From: Aliivibrio fischeri ATCC 7744 = JCM 18803 = DSM 507
GTDB lineage: Bacteria; Pseudomonadota; Gammaproteobacteria; Enterobacterales; Vibrionaceae
NCBI RefSeq assembly: GCF_023983475.1
Contig: NZ_CP092713.1
Location: 1,302,001-1,366,000, forward strand
Reading direction: 5' to 3'
DNA: 64,000 nucleotides
Position numbers and translations under genes: made by a program. The notes below the pieces were generated by a model. The model saw only the letters and a list, made by a program, of their open reading frames with translations. It ran no database searches and had not been told where the DNA came from. Positions 45,609 through 54,186 of this stretch are shown here, in pieces (within the stretch, counting starts at the first letter, position 1; each line of letters begins with the position of its first letter).

Positions 45609-46880
45609 TTAATTGTGAAGGTTTGTAGAGGAAAGAGCTAAAGCATCATGTCCACTTAACGCTTGATATGGACGCAAACCAAATAACGGCATAATAGAAT
45701 ATATATGATCAAAAATATCGGCTTGAACACTTTCATAAAACACCCAATCCGTGTTATTGGTAAATGCATAAATCTGCAGTGGGAGACCTTCAGCAGTTGG
45801 TTCTAACTGACGAACCATAAATAGCATATATGGATGAATATCTTTATGTGTTCGTAAATAAGCGGCTAAATATGCACGGAAAATACCGATATTGGTCATC
45901 TGACGCGTATTACCCAGATGTGGGATATCATCTAACTCATCATTAAAGGTTTTAATTTCTTTTGATTTCTCAAACAAATACTCTCTAAGGATTCGAATAT
46001 CTTTTAATGATTCAATTTCATCATCGGTCATAAAACGAATTGAATTTACATCAATGTTTAGCGCTCGTTTAATGCGTCTGCCACCTGAATCTGACATGCC
46101 TTGCCAGTTAATAAACGCATTTTGCACCAAGGCATAAGCAGGCAGCATACTAACTGTATTATCAAAATTACGGACTTTAACCGTTGTTAATGAAATCTCC
46201 TCAACGGTACCATTTGCTTTATACGCATCCATTTCTATCCAATCGTTTAGCGTAATCATCCGATTAGCCGAGAGCTGTATGCCTGCGACAAAACCTAAAA
46301 TGGTATCTTTAAACACCAACATGACAAAACCAGTTGCTACCCCTAACCCACTAAGGAATATTACAGGGGACTCATTAGCAAGAATTGACATCGACACAAC
46401 CAAACCCACTAAAAAGGTAAACAGTTTAGTTAATTGAACAAAACTCTTTATTGGCATTCGTCGAGTAATACCTTTGACATTAGCGACATCATTAAGTGCA
46501 TCTAATAGAGCAAATACCATCCTTATAAAGATAACTAAAATTGAAATACTCAGTAGTTTATCTGCGATAGCTGAAAGTAATTCATAATGTCCAAGAGCAA
46601 GGGGAATAAATAGATCCAACACCATCATTGGTACAAAGAGTGTCAATTTCTCTAATACCTTATATTTAGAAAAACTCTGAGATAAAGGCTCATTTGTACG
46701 ATGAAGTACATTTTTAATAGTACGAACAATAATATGATGAGTAATAAGGTGACTTATCGCTGCAATCCCAATAACAACTAGAACAAATACGATCGTCAGT
46801 TCCATGCCATAAGGATCACTATTGATACCTAACGCATTTAATTTACCTGCAATATAATTACGAAAATGATGTTCTAACAA
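45609..46880 (-). CDS. ybdG: Mechanosensitive channel, YbdG/MscM type
   Basis: 423 residues. TTG start preceded by a very strong ribosome site (AAGGTGA). Five N-terminal TM segments, then the MscS pore and beta domain: SPVIFLSGLGVATGFVMLVFKDTILGFVAGIQLSANRMITLNDWIEM, GTVEEISLTTVKVRNFDNTVSMLPAYALV, FINWQGMSDSGGRRIKRALNIDVNSIRFM and RQMTNIGIFRAYLAAYLRTH, which match E. coli YbdG over the full length. Acts in mild hypo-osmotic stress. Monocistronic. Confidence 0.93.
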   Translation of the reverse strand: MLEHHFRNYIAGKLNALGINSDPYGMELTIVFVLVVIGIAAISHLITHHIIVRTIKNVLHRTNEPLSQSFSKYKVLEKLTLFVPMMVLDLFIPLALGHYELLSAIADKLLSISILVIFIRMVFALLDALNDVANVKGITRRMPIKSFVQLTKLFTFLVGLVVSMSILANESPVIFLSGLGVATGFVMLVFKDTILGFVAGIQLSANRMITLNDWIEMDAYKANGTVEEISLTTVKVRNFDNTVSMLPAYALVQNAFINWQGMSDSGGRRIKRALNIDVNSIRFMTDDEIESLKDIRILREYLFEKSKEIKTFNDELDDIPHLGNTRQMTNIGIFRAYLAAYLRTHKDIHPYMLFMVRQLEPTAEGLPLQIYAFTNNTDWVFYESVQADIFDHIYSIMPLFGLRPYQALSGHDALALSSTNLHN

Positions 46881-47074
46881 ATTATCACCTTTACTACATA
46901 CGTCTGCTAAAAAATGAGTTTAAGCTCTTGATCTATTTCTACAAGAACTATTTTAGTATAGGTCTAGTTCATAAAATAAACATCGTCTGCATCCTTACTT
47001 CATTTACGTTCTCTTCTTATTCAATCAGACTAAATTTTATACATTATGACTAAATATGAAAACTAAGTTTGTAT

Positions 47075-47090
47075 CGTGATCAATATCACA
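47075..47090 (+). promoter_or_regulatory. Candidate CRP site upstream of hdeD-like gene
   Basis: CGTGA-N6-TCACA matches the CRP consensus in 9 of 10 core positions, about 50 nt before the start at 47140. The overlapping TGATC/ATCA spacing also resembles a weak FNR site. Confidence 0.5.
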
Positions 47091-47139
47091 TTTATCAACT
47101 ACACTACTGATGTCTCATTTATTTAACTCAGAGGTTAAA

Positions 47140-47700
47140 ATGAAAAATCAAACACCAAGTCAGGCTTTAATTTCAAAAAGTTGGAAATATTTTATTGCTG
47201 TAGGCCTAATAGTTACGCTAGCAGGTTTAGGAGCGACGAGCCTACCAGTAATGGCTGGTGTAACCATCTCGACATTAATTGGTATTGTATTGTTAATCAC
47301 AGGTTTAGTTCAGGTATACCATACGTTTCGTATTCACGCATGGAAAGAAAAGTTATGGTATGTATTAAGTGCTTTATTTTATATTGTTGGTGCTTTATTT
47401 ATTATCTTTAAGCCACTAGAAGGCCTTATGACCATTACTACTATCATGGTTGTAGTTATGATATTTAATGGCTTAACACGTATGATTTTCGGATTTACCA
47501 ATAAAAATCTACCTGGTAGCGGCATGGTTATATTGAGTGGATTACTTTCTGTTGCTATTGGTGGGTATTTCTTCTTCCTTTTAGATAACCCTGAGTTCTC
47601 GTTATCACTATTAGGCACTTTTGTTGGTGTATCACTAATATTTGAAGGAATGAGTTTTCTTTTTATCGGTTTACGAATCAGAAAAGCGTTAAAAGCATAG
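47140..47700 (+). CDS. HdeD family membrane protein (DUF308)
   Basis: 186 residues from the ATG at 47140 (SD GAGG); the frame opens 10 codons earlier without an SD. Six TM helices arranged as three repeats, with GVTISTLIGIVLLITGLVQVYHTFR and GALFIIFKPLEGLMTITTIMVVVMIFNGLTRMIFGF as typical blocks. HdeD is linked to acid resistance in E. coli; the role here is not defined. A CRP-like site precedes it. Confidence 0.88.
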   Translation: MKNQTPSQALISKSWKYFIAVGLIVTLAGLGATSLPVMAGVTISTLIGIVLLITGLVQVYHTFRIHAWKEKLWYVLSALFYIVGALFIIFKPLEGLMTITTIMVVVMIFNGLTRMIFGFTNKNLPGSGMVILSGLLSVAIGGYFFFLLDNPEFSLSLLGTFVGVSLIFEGMSFLFIGLRIRKALKA

Positions 47701-47759
47701 AAATACGGTTCTAATCAGATTGTTGATCAGCATTTGAACTACATAACTTAAAAGATATA

Positions 47760-47782
47760 GCCTGTATTCTTATAATACGGGC
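47760..47782 (+). terminator. Terminator of the hdeD-like gene
   Basis: 9-bp stem GCCTGTATT/AATACGGGC (one G.U) followed by T5; its tail abuts the left end of the insertion sequence 12 nt later. Confidence 0.85.
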
Positions 47783-47834
47783 TTTTTATTGTAATGTCTC
47801 GTCCTAAAATACGTTGACGATTTTTAATTGAAAG

Positions 47835-48668
47835 CTAAGTGCGTACGCACTTGGCTTTTTTGTGTACTTGATTTGGTGTACTCATTCCCAAGCTTAAATG
47901 TGGCCGCATTTCATTATAAATAAAAATAGATTCTTCAACTAAATGCCTTAACTCCTCTAAATCTTTACAGTCATACAAAAGAAACTCTTGTTTAAGTATC
48001 CCATTTATTCGCTCTGCTAATGCATTTTGATAGCAATCATAACCATCCGTCATTGATGGCTTAATATCATTTTTATTCAATTTTTCCTGATAAACCTTTG
48101 AACAATACTGTAATCCTCGGTCTGAATGATGAATCGTACTCCTTTGATATTGACGGCTATCTATCGCCATATCAAGAGCTTTGACTACATCAGTAGCTTT
48201 CATTTCATCACTTAATTCATATCCCATTATCTTTCGACTATAAGCATCTGTTACTAAAGATAAATAATGAATACCTTTTTGTGATTGAACGTAAGTGATA
48301 TCACTAACAAAAACCTCTTCAGATGCTTGAGGTGTTACTTCTTTAAGTAAATTAGGATGTTTTTTCATCCAATGCTTACTATAGGTAGTTTTTGTATAAC
48401 TTCGTTTAGGTTTTACTAATAAGCACTCATTTCTTAAATAGGAAAAAAAGTTATCTCTGCCTAACTTTATGCCATGAGTGATGAATTTGGGCTTAAGTAA
48501 AAAATATAATTTTTTACCTCCAATACGAGGCATATATCGACGAATTTCTTGCACCATATTTTTAACCGGTGAAAGTTCAACGGCACGTTTCAGAGCTCTA
48601 CGTTCTTGTTGGTATATACATTGTCTTGTAATGCCAAGTAGCTGACTAGCTCGCTCTAAGCTGATCAT
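47835..48668 (-). CDS. IS3-family transposase OrfB
   Basis: 277 residues with the DDE integrase core: first Asp in VSDITYVQSQKGIHYLSLVTDAYSRKI (about 121), second in HHSDRGLQY (about 182), Glu in NALAERINGILKQEF (about 217). N-terminal HTH_21 region YMPRIGGKKLYFLL. Its ATG overlaps the OrfA stop (AAAATGA), consistent with coupling or a -1 frameshift on the A-run making an OrfAB fusion. Confidence 0.94.
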   Translation of the reverse strand: MISLERASQLLGITRQCIYQQERRALKRAVELSPVKNMVQEIRRYMPRIGGKKLYFLLKPKFITHGIKLGRDNFFSYLRNECLLVKPKRSYTKTTYSKHWMKKHPNLLKEVTPQASEEVFVSDITYVQSQKGIHYLSLVTDAYSRKIMGYELSDEMKATDVVKALDMAIDSRQYQRSTIHHSDRGLQYCSKVYQEKLNKNDIKPSMTDGYDCYQNALAERINGILKQEFLLYDCKDLEELRHLVEESIFIYNEMRPHLSLGMSTPNQVHKKAKCVRT

Positions 48669-49063
48669 TTTCTGCTTTTGAAGACTTCTTGCTCCTTGGC
48701 AATATACTTTTTTCTAAGGCCTGCACCATGTTCTGCGTCCATGATATTCACTACTTCATTAAGTAATAAATTACGCATTCTTTCATCATCAAGCTCTCGC
48801 TCTAAACGTTTAATTTTTTGTGCAGGCGATTCTTTCGCTTTCGGGGATTTAGGCATAATAATCTTAGGTGATTGAGACCAGTCCATCTTACCGTGTTTTC
48901 TTAACCAAGTAAGTACGGTAGATCGACCTTGAATGCCATAAATGTTTTGAGCTTGCTTATAGGTCATATCGCCTTTTTCTATAGCGGCAACAAGCTGCAA
49001 TTTAAAGCCTAATGAATAATCGCGTTGAGTTCGCTTATTCTTTGTTTTTTCTTGATTTGTCAT
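48665..49063 (-). CDS. IS3-family transposase OrfA
   Basis: 132 residues. Helix-turn-helix (YSLGFKLQLVAAIEKGDMTYKQAQNIYGIQGRSTVLTWLRKHGK, about 16-59) and a C-terminal leucine-zipper-like helix (KIKRLERELDDERMRNLLLNEVVNIMD). Recognises the IS ends together with OrfB. SD GGA before the ATG, only 38 nt from the right terminal repeat. Confidence 0.93.
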   Translation of the reverse strand: MTNQEKTKNKRTQRDYSLGFKLQLVAAIEKGDMTYKQAQNIYGIQGRSTVLTWLRKHGKMDWSQSPKIIMPKSPKAKESPAQKIKRLERELDDERMRNLLLNEVVNIMDAEHGAGLRKKYIAKEQEVFKSRK

Positions 49064-49113
49064 ATAAAAGTCCTAAATGTGTAAACACATTTCAGGACGA
49101 GACAAAATAACAA

Positions 49114-49142
49114 AAAAGCCTCTTGGGGGATAAGAGGCTTTT
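49114..49142. terminator. Terminator of the PTS operon
   Basis: 11-bp stem AAAAGCCTCTT/AAGAGGCTTTT with a GGGGGAT-type loop, A-run on the left giving T6 for leftward transcripts; it lies 9 nt from the IS right end. Confidence 0.9.
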
Positions 49143-49192
49143 AATTAGGAGATTTTATTCAGAGAAGATGGTTAATCTCTTCTGTTTTTCTA

Positions 49193-50587
49193 TTAACCCT
49201 GAATCAGAGTTAACGCATTCTTCATTGCTTCTTTCGTTGAACATTCAACTTGGCGAATGTTAGCGAAGCGGTCAGCTTCTTTTACTGGAATATCATGAGC
49301 AAGAATGATGAACTTAGCGTTTGCTACATCTTTTGCTGTCAGTTTATTCACTAAACCGTTAGAGCCTTGAGTTTCAACTTTAATCTTGATACCAGCTGCC
49401 GCACCTGCTTTTTCTAGTGCTTTTGCTGCCATGAATGTGTGAGCTACACCTGAAGGACAACAAGTTACAGCTAACACATCGTATTCACCTTCACCTGCAA
49501 CAGGCGCAGCTGTTGGTGCTTGAACTGGAGCAGCTGTTGTTAATTCCGCTTCTTCTTCAACAACTGGTTTCCAGAAACCTACGATTAATGCTGTTGTTAA
49601 TGAACCTAGAGCAATACCGACAACATACATTGGAATGTTGCTAGATACAGGCGCTGTAATTAAACCACCCCATGGAGCATGAAGTAATACGTCAGTTAAG
49701 AAACCAAACACACAACCAACCATACCACCAATTACGATAGATGGTAAAACACGTACTGGATCGTTTGCTGCGAATGGAATTGCACCTTCAGAGATACCAA
49801 TTGAGCCCATGATAGCTGCTGCTTTACCTGCTTCTTGCTCTTCTTTAGAGAATTTCTTCTTAAATAAGAATGTTGCAAGCGCCATACCTAGTGGTGGAGT
49901 ACAAATCGCGATACCAACGCCGCCCATTAACCATGGTTGTGTGTTTACTTGTGTTTGAGCAAATAGTGTTGCTACTTTGTTGATTGGGCCACCCATATCG
50001 AACGCCGTCATACCACCAAGAATCGCACCTAAAACCGCTTTAGAAGAACCTGCCATTGATGCTAGGAATTCATTCATGCCAACCATGAAAGAAGAGATAG
50101 CAGCACCTAAGCCCCACATTACGATACCAGCAGATACTAATGTACCAACTAGAGGATAGATAAAGTACACACCTAACGCACTTAAATGAGCAGGAATAGG
50201 AAGTTTCTTAAGTTGAAGAACCACACCACCAGCAATGAAACCGGCAACGATACAACCAAGGAAACCACCACCTAAATCAGCCATAATGCCTGATGCAATA
50301 AATGCAGGCGCTAATGCTGGTTTATCTGCAATTGAGTAACCAATAAAACCACCAAGAATGATTGGAAAAAGAACCAACCCTTTAATCGCAATGGTTGAAA
50401 TATCCGCTAAGATACCTGTATCAGGAACCGCACCTTTACCTGTAGCCATTACCGCTAAAGCTAACAGAACCCCACCAGCAACCACGAATGGAAGCATGTG
50501 AGAAGTACCAAAAAGTAAGTGTCCTTTTAATTTTGATAGTGTTTGTTTCCAATCACTTTGATTATGCGTTGCAGTCATCGTTGACAT
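49193..50587 (-). CDS. PTS fructose-type permease EIICB
   Basis: 464 residues, EIIC first, EIIB last. The EIIC part (about 15-345) has the fructose/mannose-inducible class helices, e.g. SHMLPFVVAGGVLLALAV, GGFIGYSIADKPALAPAFIAS, FDMGGPINKVA and GSIGISEGAIPFAANDPVRVLPS. After an Ala/Pro/Thr-rich linker comes EIIB with the phosphocysteine site DVLAVTCCPSGVAHTFMAAKALEKA (about 367-391). The domain order differs from the duplicated EIIB'-EIIB-EIIC of enterobacterial FruA. Works with the EIIA gene 17 nt upstream; the sugar is not certain, no kinase or regulator being adjacent. Confidence 0.92.
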   Translation of the reverse strand: MSTMTATHNQSDWKQTLSKLKGHLLFGTSHMLPFVVAGGVLLALAVMATGKGAVPDTGILADISTIAIKGLVLFPIILGGFIGYSIADKPALAPAFIASGIMADLGGGFLGCIVAGFIAGGVVLQLKKLPIPAHLSALGVYFIYPLVGTLVSAGIVMWGLGAAISSFMVGMNEFLASMAGSSKAVLGAILGGMTAFDMGGPINKVATLFAQTQVNTQPWLMGGVGIAICTPPLGMALATFLFKKKFSKEEQEAGKAAAIMGSIGISEGAIPFAANDPVRVLPSIVIGGMVGCVFGFLTDVLLHAPWGGLITAPVSSNIPMYVVGIALGSLTTALIVGFWKPVVEEEAELTTAAPVQAPTAAPVAGEGEYDVLAVTCCPSGVAHTFMAAKALEKAGAAAGIKIKVETQGSNGLVNKLTAKDVANAKFIILAHDIPVKEADRFANIRQVECSTKEAMKNALTLIQG

Positions 50588-50604
50588 AAAAGTAATCCTA
50601 AAAG

Positions 50605-51036
50605 TTAGTTAGTCAATAGATCTAAAATTTGTTGCTTAGTTGTCGCTTTTTGCATATCAGCAATCAGGTCATCACCAAACTTTTCAAATAACGCTTGTAG
50701 TGCATAAATGTGGTGGTCACCGTTTTCAGGTGATGCAATCATAAAAAATACGCTTGGTTGTTCATCGTCAGCTTGATATTCAATCGCCTCTTTCGATACA
50801 CCAACGGCGATTGCCGGAGAGGTAACAGCTGAGCTTTTTGCATGAGGATAAGCAATTCCCATGTCGCTAGTTACGCATTGCGCTTCACGAGCATAAATAT
50901 CAGTTAAAAAATTCTCTTTATTATTAATTCGGCCATTTTGAAACAGAGTTTCAGCTAGTTCGGCAAAAACACCGTCTTTTGTGGTTGATTTTAAATCCAG
51001 TGTAATTAAGTCTGTATTAACTAATGATGTGATCAT
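50605..51036 (-). CDS. PTS fructose-type EIIA
   Basis: 143 residues, PtsN/fructose-mannitol EIIA fold. Phosphorylated His in DMGIAYPHAKSSAV (about 65); FFMIASPENGDHHIYALQALFEKFGDD is the second family block. SD AGGAA. First gene of the EIIA-EIICB operon; accepts phosphate from an HPr encoded elsewhere. Confidence 0.92.
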   Translation of the reverse strand: MITSLVNTDLITLDLKSTTKDGVFAELAETLFQNGRINNKENFLTDIYAREAQCVTSDMGIAYPHAKSSAVTSPAIAVGVSKEAIEYQADDEQPSVFFMIASPENGDHHIYALQALFEKFGDDLIADMQKATTKQQILDLLTN

Positions 51037-51261
51037 TTTTATTTCCTACACTCATAAATGAGTCAATGCCAAAAAATCAAAACCATTAAAATTCAAAAGG
51101 TTAAAAGATAAAAAAATACCTTATAAGTTATATGGTTTTATTCGATAGGAAGATGATATGAATTTAGGACAAGATTGGTAAGTTGATATTTCAAGCATTT
51201 ACTGGACTTTTGTACCCTCAGATCCAAAGTGTGAGTTCAGTAACAATTACACACATAAAAA

Positions 51262-51285
51262 AGCCGCTAACTTAAATTAGCGGCT
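51262..51285 (-). terminator. Terminator of the TPR-GGDEF gene
   Basis: 9-bp stem AGCCGCTAA/TTAGCGGCT, 6-nt loop, T6 on the minus strand. Confidence 0.9.
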
Positions 51286-51312
51286 AAATCGACTCATTAG
51301 ATTCAGAGTTAC

Positions 51313-52998
51313 TTAAAGAAACTGATCATTCAAAATAACATTTTTAGTCGTACGCTTTGCGTTATAAAGTAATTCATCGGCTGATTTATATGTGTTTTTA
51401 TCTTTACTTGAAAAACTCAACCCACCACTAATGGTTACTTTTAAATCATGGCTCCACCGTAGACTCTCAACACGCCTACGAATATCTTCCGATAATTCAA
51501 TACAAGCTTGAGGCTCTATCAAAGTAAAGAGAACAACAAATTCTTCGCCACCGATCCGATAATAACTATGATGCCTTCCAAGTATTAACGCTATTTCACT
51601 AGCGACTTTTTCAAGAACTTCATCTCCAACCTCATGCCCAAAACTATCATTGATAGTCTTAAAGTTATCAATATCGACAATTAAAAAAGCATGATTCTTT
51701 TGTATAACACCTTCATAATCAACCATAAACTTCCTTCGGTTTAATGAACGCGTTAGCGGATCCGTATACGTTTCAATATTCAAATATTTTATTTTAACTA
51801 TCATCATTAATAATAACGACGAGATAACAAGCAATATCACAAATGCAATTTTCAAAAATAATAATGATTGTTGATTTTCGTTATTTAACTTATTATTTTC
51901 ATTTTGCTTTAATTTACTTGAGATTAAAAGATGATAACTGGTGCTCTGTCTTTCATCACGTACTTCATTGTATCTTTTATTTAAATTATAAAATTCAAGT
52001 ATGTTATTAGTTTTAAGATAATAATCAAACAGTGTTGAATAGACTAATTTTGTAAATCTTATCTGATTGGTTCTGTCTGCTATTTTTAATAATTCTTCTT
52101 TTTTATCTTCAAGCAATGAATAATTTTCATTTTTCAATGCTAATTTAAATTCTATTACCTTTATTAATATATGCTTATCTAGTAATAAGTTAACTTTATC
52201 TTTCTCTAACTCTGATTGAGCAAGCGTTAAACACTGATTTGCTTTATCAATTAAACCGATTTCATCGTAAGCTTCTGCTCTCAAAGATAATAGATAAACA
52301 TGATAATCACGCCAATCTTCTTCATTGTATGCGGTCTGATATTGATCTACATTTTCAAGAAACTCCAACGCCATTTTAGGTTTATTAATCGCTAATTTAT
52401 TTTCAGCCAAACTTAATGTAGCTCTTGTTTTTAATTTTTTCCATTCATCAGAGCTGTCTTTATATTTAATAGAGTTAATTATATTATTAGAAAAATCATA
52501 CCCTTTAAAATAAGTAATAATAATTGCTAATCTAAACTCACCTGACGCTACTTTAAATTCATCATCACTTTCATGTGCAATTTCTATATATTTTAAAGAG
52601 GGATCTATCATTCCATAAAGATCATTATCTTTATATCGTAACGTCGCTATTTTATCTAAAACTAATAATTGGGAGTCTTCATTTAAAGCACCATCTTGTA
52701 ATGCGATATTTAAGATTGCTGTACCAATTTTAGCACCGTTAGAGCAATTAAGAATAGGTCGAATACTCTCAGCTATATCTTCAATATTATGTTGATATTC
52801 ATTTTGACCAAAACGAGTGAACTCAGTAATAACTTGGCACTCTTGAGGAGTACATGATTTAGAGTAATCGATTAATTGCTGTTTATAATCAACACTTTTA
52901 TCAGTAATTTGATGTGTATGAAGCGTTTCATTCACAACGAAAACAGTCGCGATAGAAGCAATCATTATCCCAACAATTAATAAAATTAATTTTTTCAT
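51313..52998 (-). CDS. Periplasmic-TPR diguanylate cyclase
   Basis: 561 residues from the ATG at 52998 (MKKLILLIVGIM); a frame to 53055 exists, neither start has a good SD. TM1 about 3-22, a helical TPR-like region (about 60-370) expected in the periplasm, TM2 about 379-400 (LFLKIAFVILLVISSLLLMMIV), then GGDEF: TYTDPLTRSLNRRKFM, FLIVDIDNFKTINDSFGHEVGDEVL, YYRIGGEEFVVLF, VTISGGLSFS. Predicted c-di-GMP synthase sensing an envelope signal. The TPR part is Lys/Asn-rich and AT-rich. Third intact cyclase in the window. Confidence 0.92.
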   Translation of the reverse strand: MKKLILLIVGIMIASIATVFVVNETLHTHQITDKSVDYKQQLIDYSKSCTPQECQVITEFTRFGQNEYQHNIEDIAESIRPILNCSNGAKIGTAILNIALQDGALNEDSQLLVLDKIATLRYKDNDLYGMIDPSLKYIEIAHESDDEFKVASGEFRLAIIITYFKGYDFSNNIINSIKYKDSSDEWKKLKTRATLSLAENKLAINKPKMALEFLENVDQYQTAYNEEDWRDYHVYLLSLRAEAYDEIGLIDKANQCLTLAQSELEKDKVNLLLDKHILIKVIEFKLALKNENYSLLEDKKEELLKIADRTNQIRFTKLVYSTLFDYYLKTNNILEFYNLNKRYNEVRDERQSTSYHLLISSKLKQNENNKLNNENQQSLLFLKIAFVILLVISSLLLMMIVKIKYLNIETYTDPLTRSLNRRKFMVDYEGVIQKNHAFLIVDIDNFKTINDSFGHEVGDEVLEKVASEIALILGRHHSYYRIGGEEFVVLFTLIEPQACIELSEDIRRRVESLRWSHDLKVTISGGLSFSSKDKNTYKSADELLYNAKRTTKNVILNDQFL

Positions 52999-53215
52999 TT
53001 TTAGGTATTTAAAAAAGAAAGGAGTATACGCTTTTATTTTTCCATAACAATACAAAAATAAAGAAAAAAACCATATGATAAAACGGACGCTTAAAAAGAA
53101 AATAAACCATTTAAATCATAAGGTTAACGAATAATATAATTTATTTCTTTTCAACCAACAACAGCCTACTTATCTCCTACAAAAACAGTGACAGTGTCAC
53201 ATGGTTCATTGAAGC

Positions 53216-54112
53216 TTAGCTGATAAATGCTCGTATCAATTGCAAGTGTGGTTCAACCAAATCGTCATGATTACTTCGATAACCACCACCAACAACACAA
53301 GCAATAGGGATCCCCTTTTGTGTTGCAATACTTTTCATAAATCTATCTCGTTGGTATAGACCTTCTGTTGATACACTTAAATAACCCAATTCGTCATCAA
53401 TATGAATATCTGCACCTGCATCATAAATAATAAGGTCAGGTTGATGATGATTAATTGCCATTTCAACAACTTGCTTAAAGGCCTCTAAAAATGCCTTATC
53501 TTGTGTGCCAATGGACAAAGGAACATCATAATCAGACATGGGTTTTCGCGCAGGAAAGTTTTTATCACAATGAAAAGAAAGCGTAATGATGTCATTTCTA
53601 TCAGCACATAGTGTCGCGGTTCCATCTCCATGATGTACATCACTATCGATAATTAATACTTTATCTATGCTGTCTTGCTTTAATCCGTGCTGTGCTGCAA
53701 TAACTAAATCATTTACTAAGCAAAAGCCGCTACCAAAATCATAATGAGCATGATGGTAGCCACCGCTTAAATGTATAGCACTACCACTCTCAATTGCCTT
53801 ATCAACGGTTAGACAAGTACCAGAGGCTGACAGCAGTGTTCTCTCTATTAATGATTCGCTCCAAGGAAAACCAATACGTCGCATTTTTGCTGCAGGTAAA
53901 GTTCCTGTAATTAACGCATTTACATAGTTTTCTTCATGTACTTGTTTAAGTGCTTCAATAGATAACGGTATTGGTTCAAAACATCGATAAACCTCATCAG
54001 AATAATGAGATTGAATGGCTTGATACAAACGCTGATATTTTTGGATAGGATATCGATGTCCATCAGGCAGAGCCAACTGAGAATATATCGGATGATAAAT
54101 TAACGCCAACAT
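53216..54112 (-). CDS. Histone-deacetylase-family amidohydrolase
   Basis: 298 residues from the ATG at 54112; a longer frame would start at 54172 inside the brnQ terminator, so is rejected. Zinc-hydrolase motifs of the AcuC/APAH/HDAC family: HLSGGYHHAHYDFGSGFCLVNDLVIAA (about 113-139, active-site His pair), VLIIDSDVHHGDGT (zinc Asp/His, about 148-161), DLIIYDAGADIHIDDELG (second zinc Asp), and VVGGGY. Removes acetyl groups from small amines or lysines; substrate unknown. SD not clear. Confidence 0.88.
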   Translation of the reverse strand: MLALIYHPIYSQLALPDGHRYPIQKYQRLYQAIQSHYSDEVYRCFEPIPLSIEALKQVHEENYVNALITGTLPAAKMRRIGFPWSESLIERTLLSASGTCLTVDKAIESGSAIHLSGGYHHAHYDFGSGFCLVNDLVIAAQHGLKQDSIDKVLIIDSDVHHGDGTATLCADRNDIITLSFHCDKNFPARKPMSDYDVPLSIGTQDKAFLEAFKQVVEMAINHHQPDLIIYDAGADIHIDDELGYLSVSTEGLYQRDRFMKSIATQKGIPIACVVGGGYRSNHDDLVEPHLQLIRAFIS

Positions 54113-54141
54113 ATACGAAAAGATTCCTATTCTAAAACCAA

Positions 54142-54168
54142 AAGAGCAACCATTATGGCTGCTCTTTA
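54142..54168 (-). terminator. Terminator of brnQ
   Basis: Stem AAAGAGCA plus CCAT/ATGG inner pairs (one mismatch), followed by TTTTGGTTTT on the minus strand. Confidence 0.85.
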
Positions 54169-54186
54169 TCAATACACAAAATAATA

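Larger units (their letters stand above)
47795..49104 (-). mobile_element. Complete IS3-family insertion sequence, 1310 bp
   Basis: Ends are TGTCTCGTCCTAAAAT (left) and the complement of TGTCTCGTCCTGAAAT (right); about 20 of the terminal 24 bp match as inverted repeats. It contains two overlapping leftward genes, OrfA (48665-49063) and OrfB (47835-48668), both intact. Flanking triplets are TAA (left) and AAA (right), so an exact target duplication is not visible. It sits between two terminators, disrupting no gene. Confidence 0.92.
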
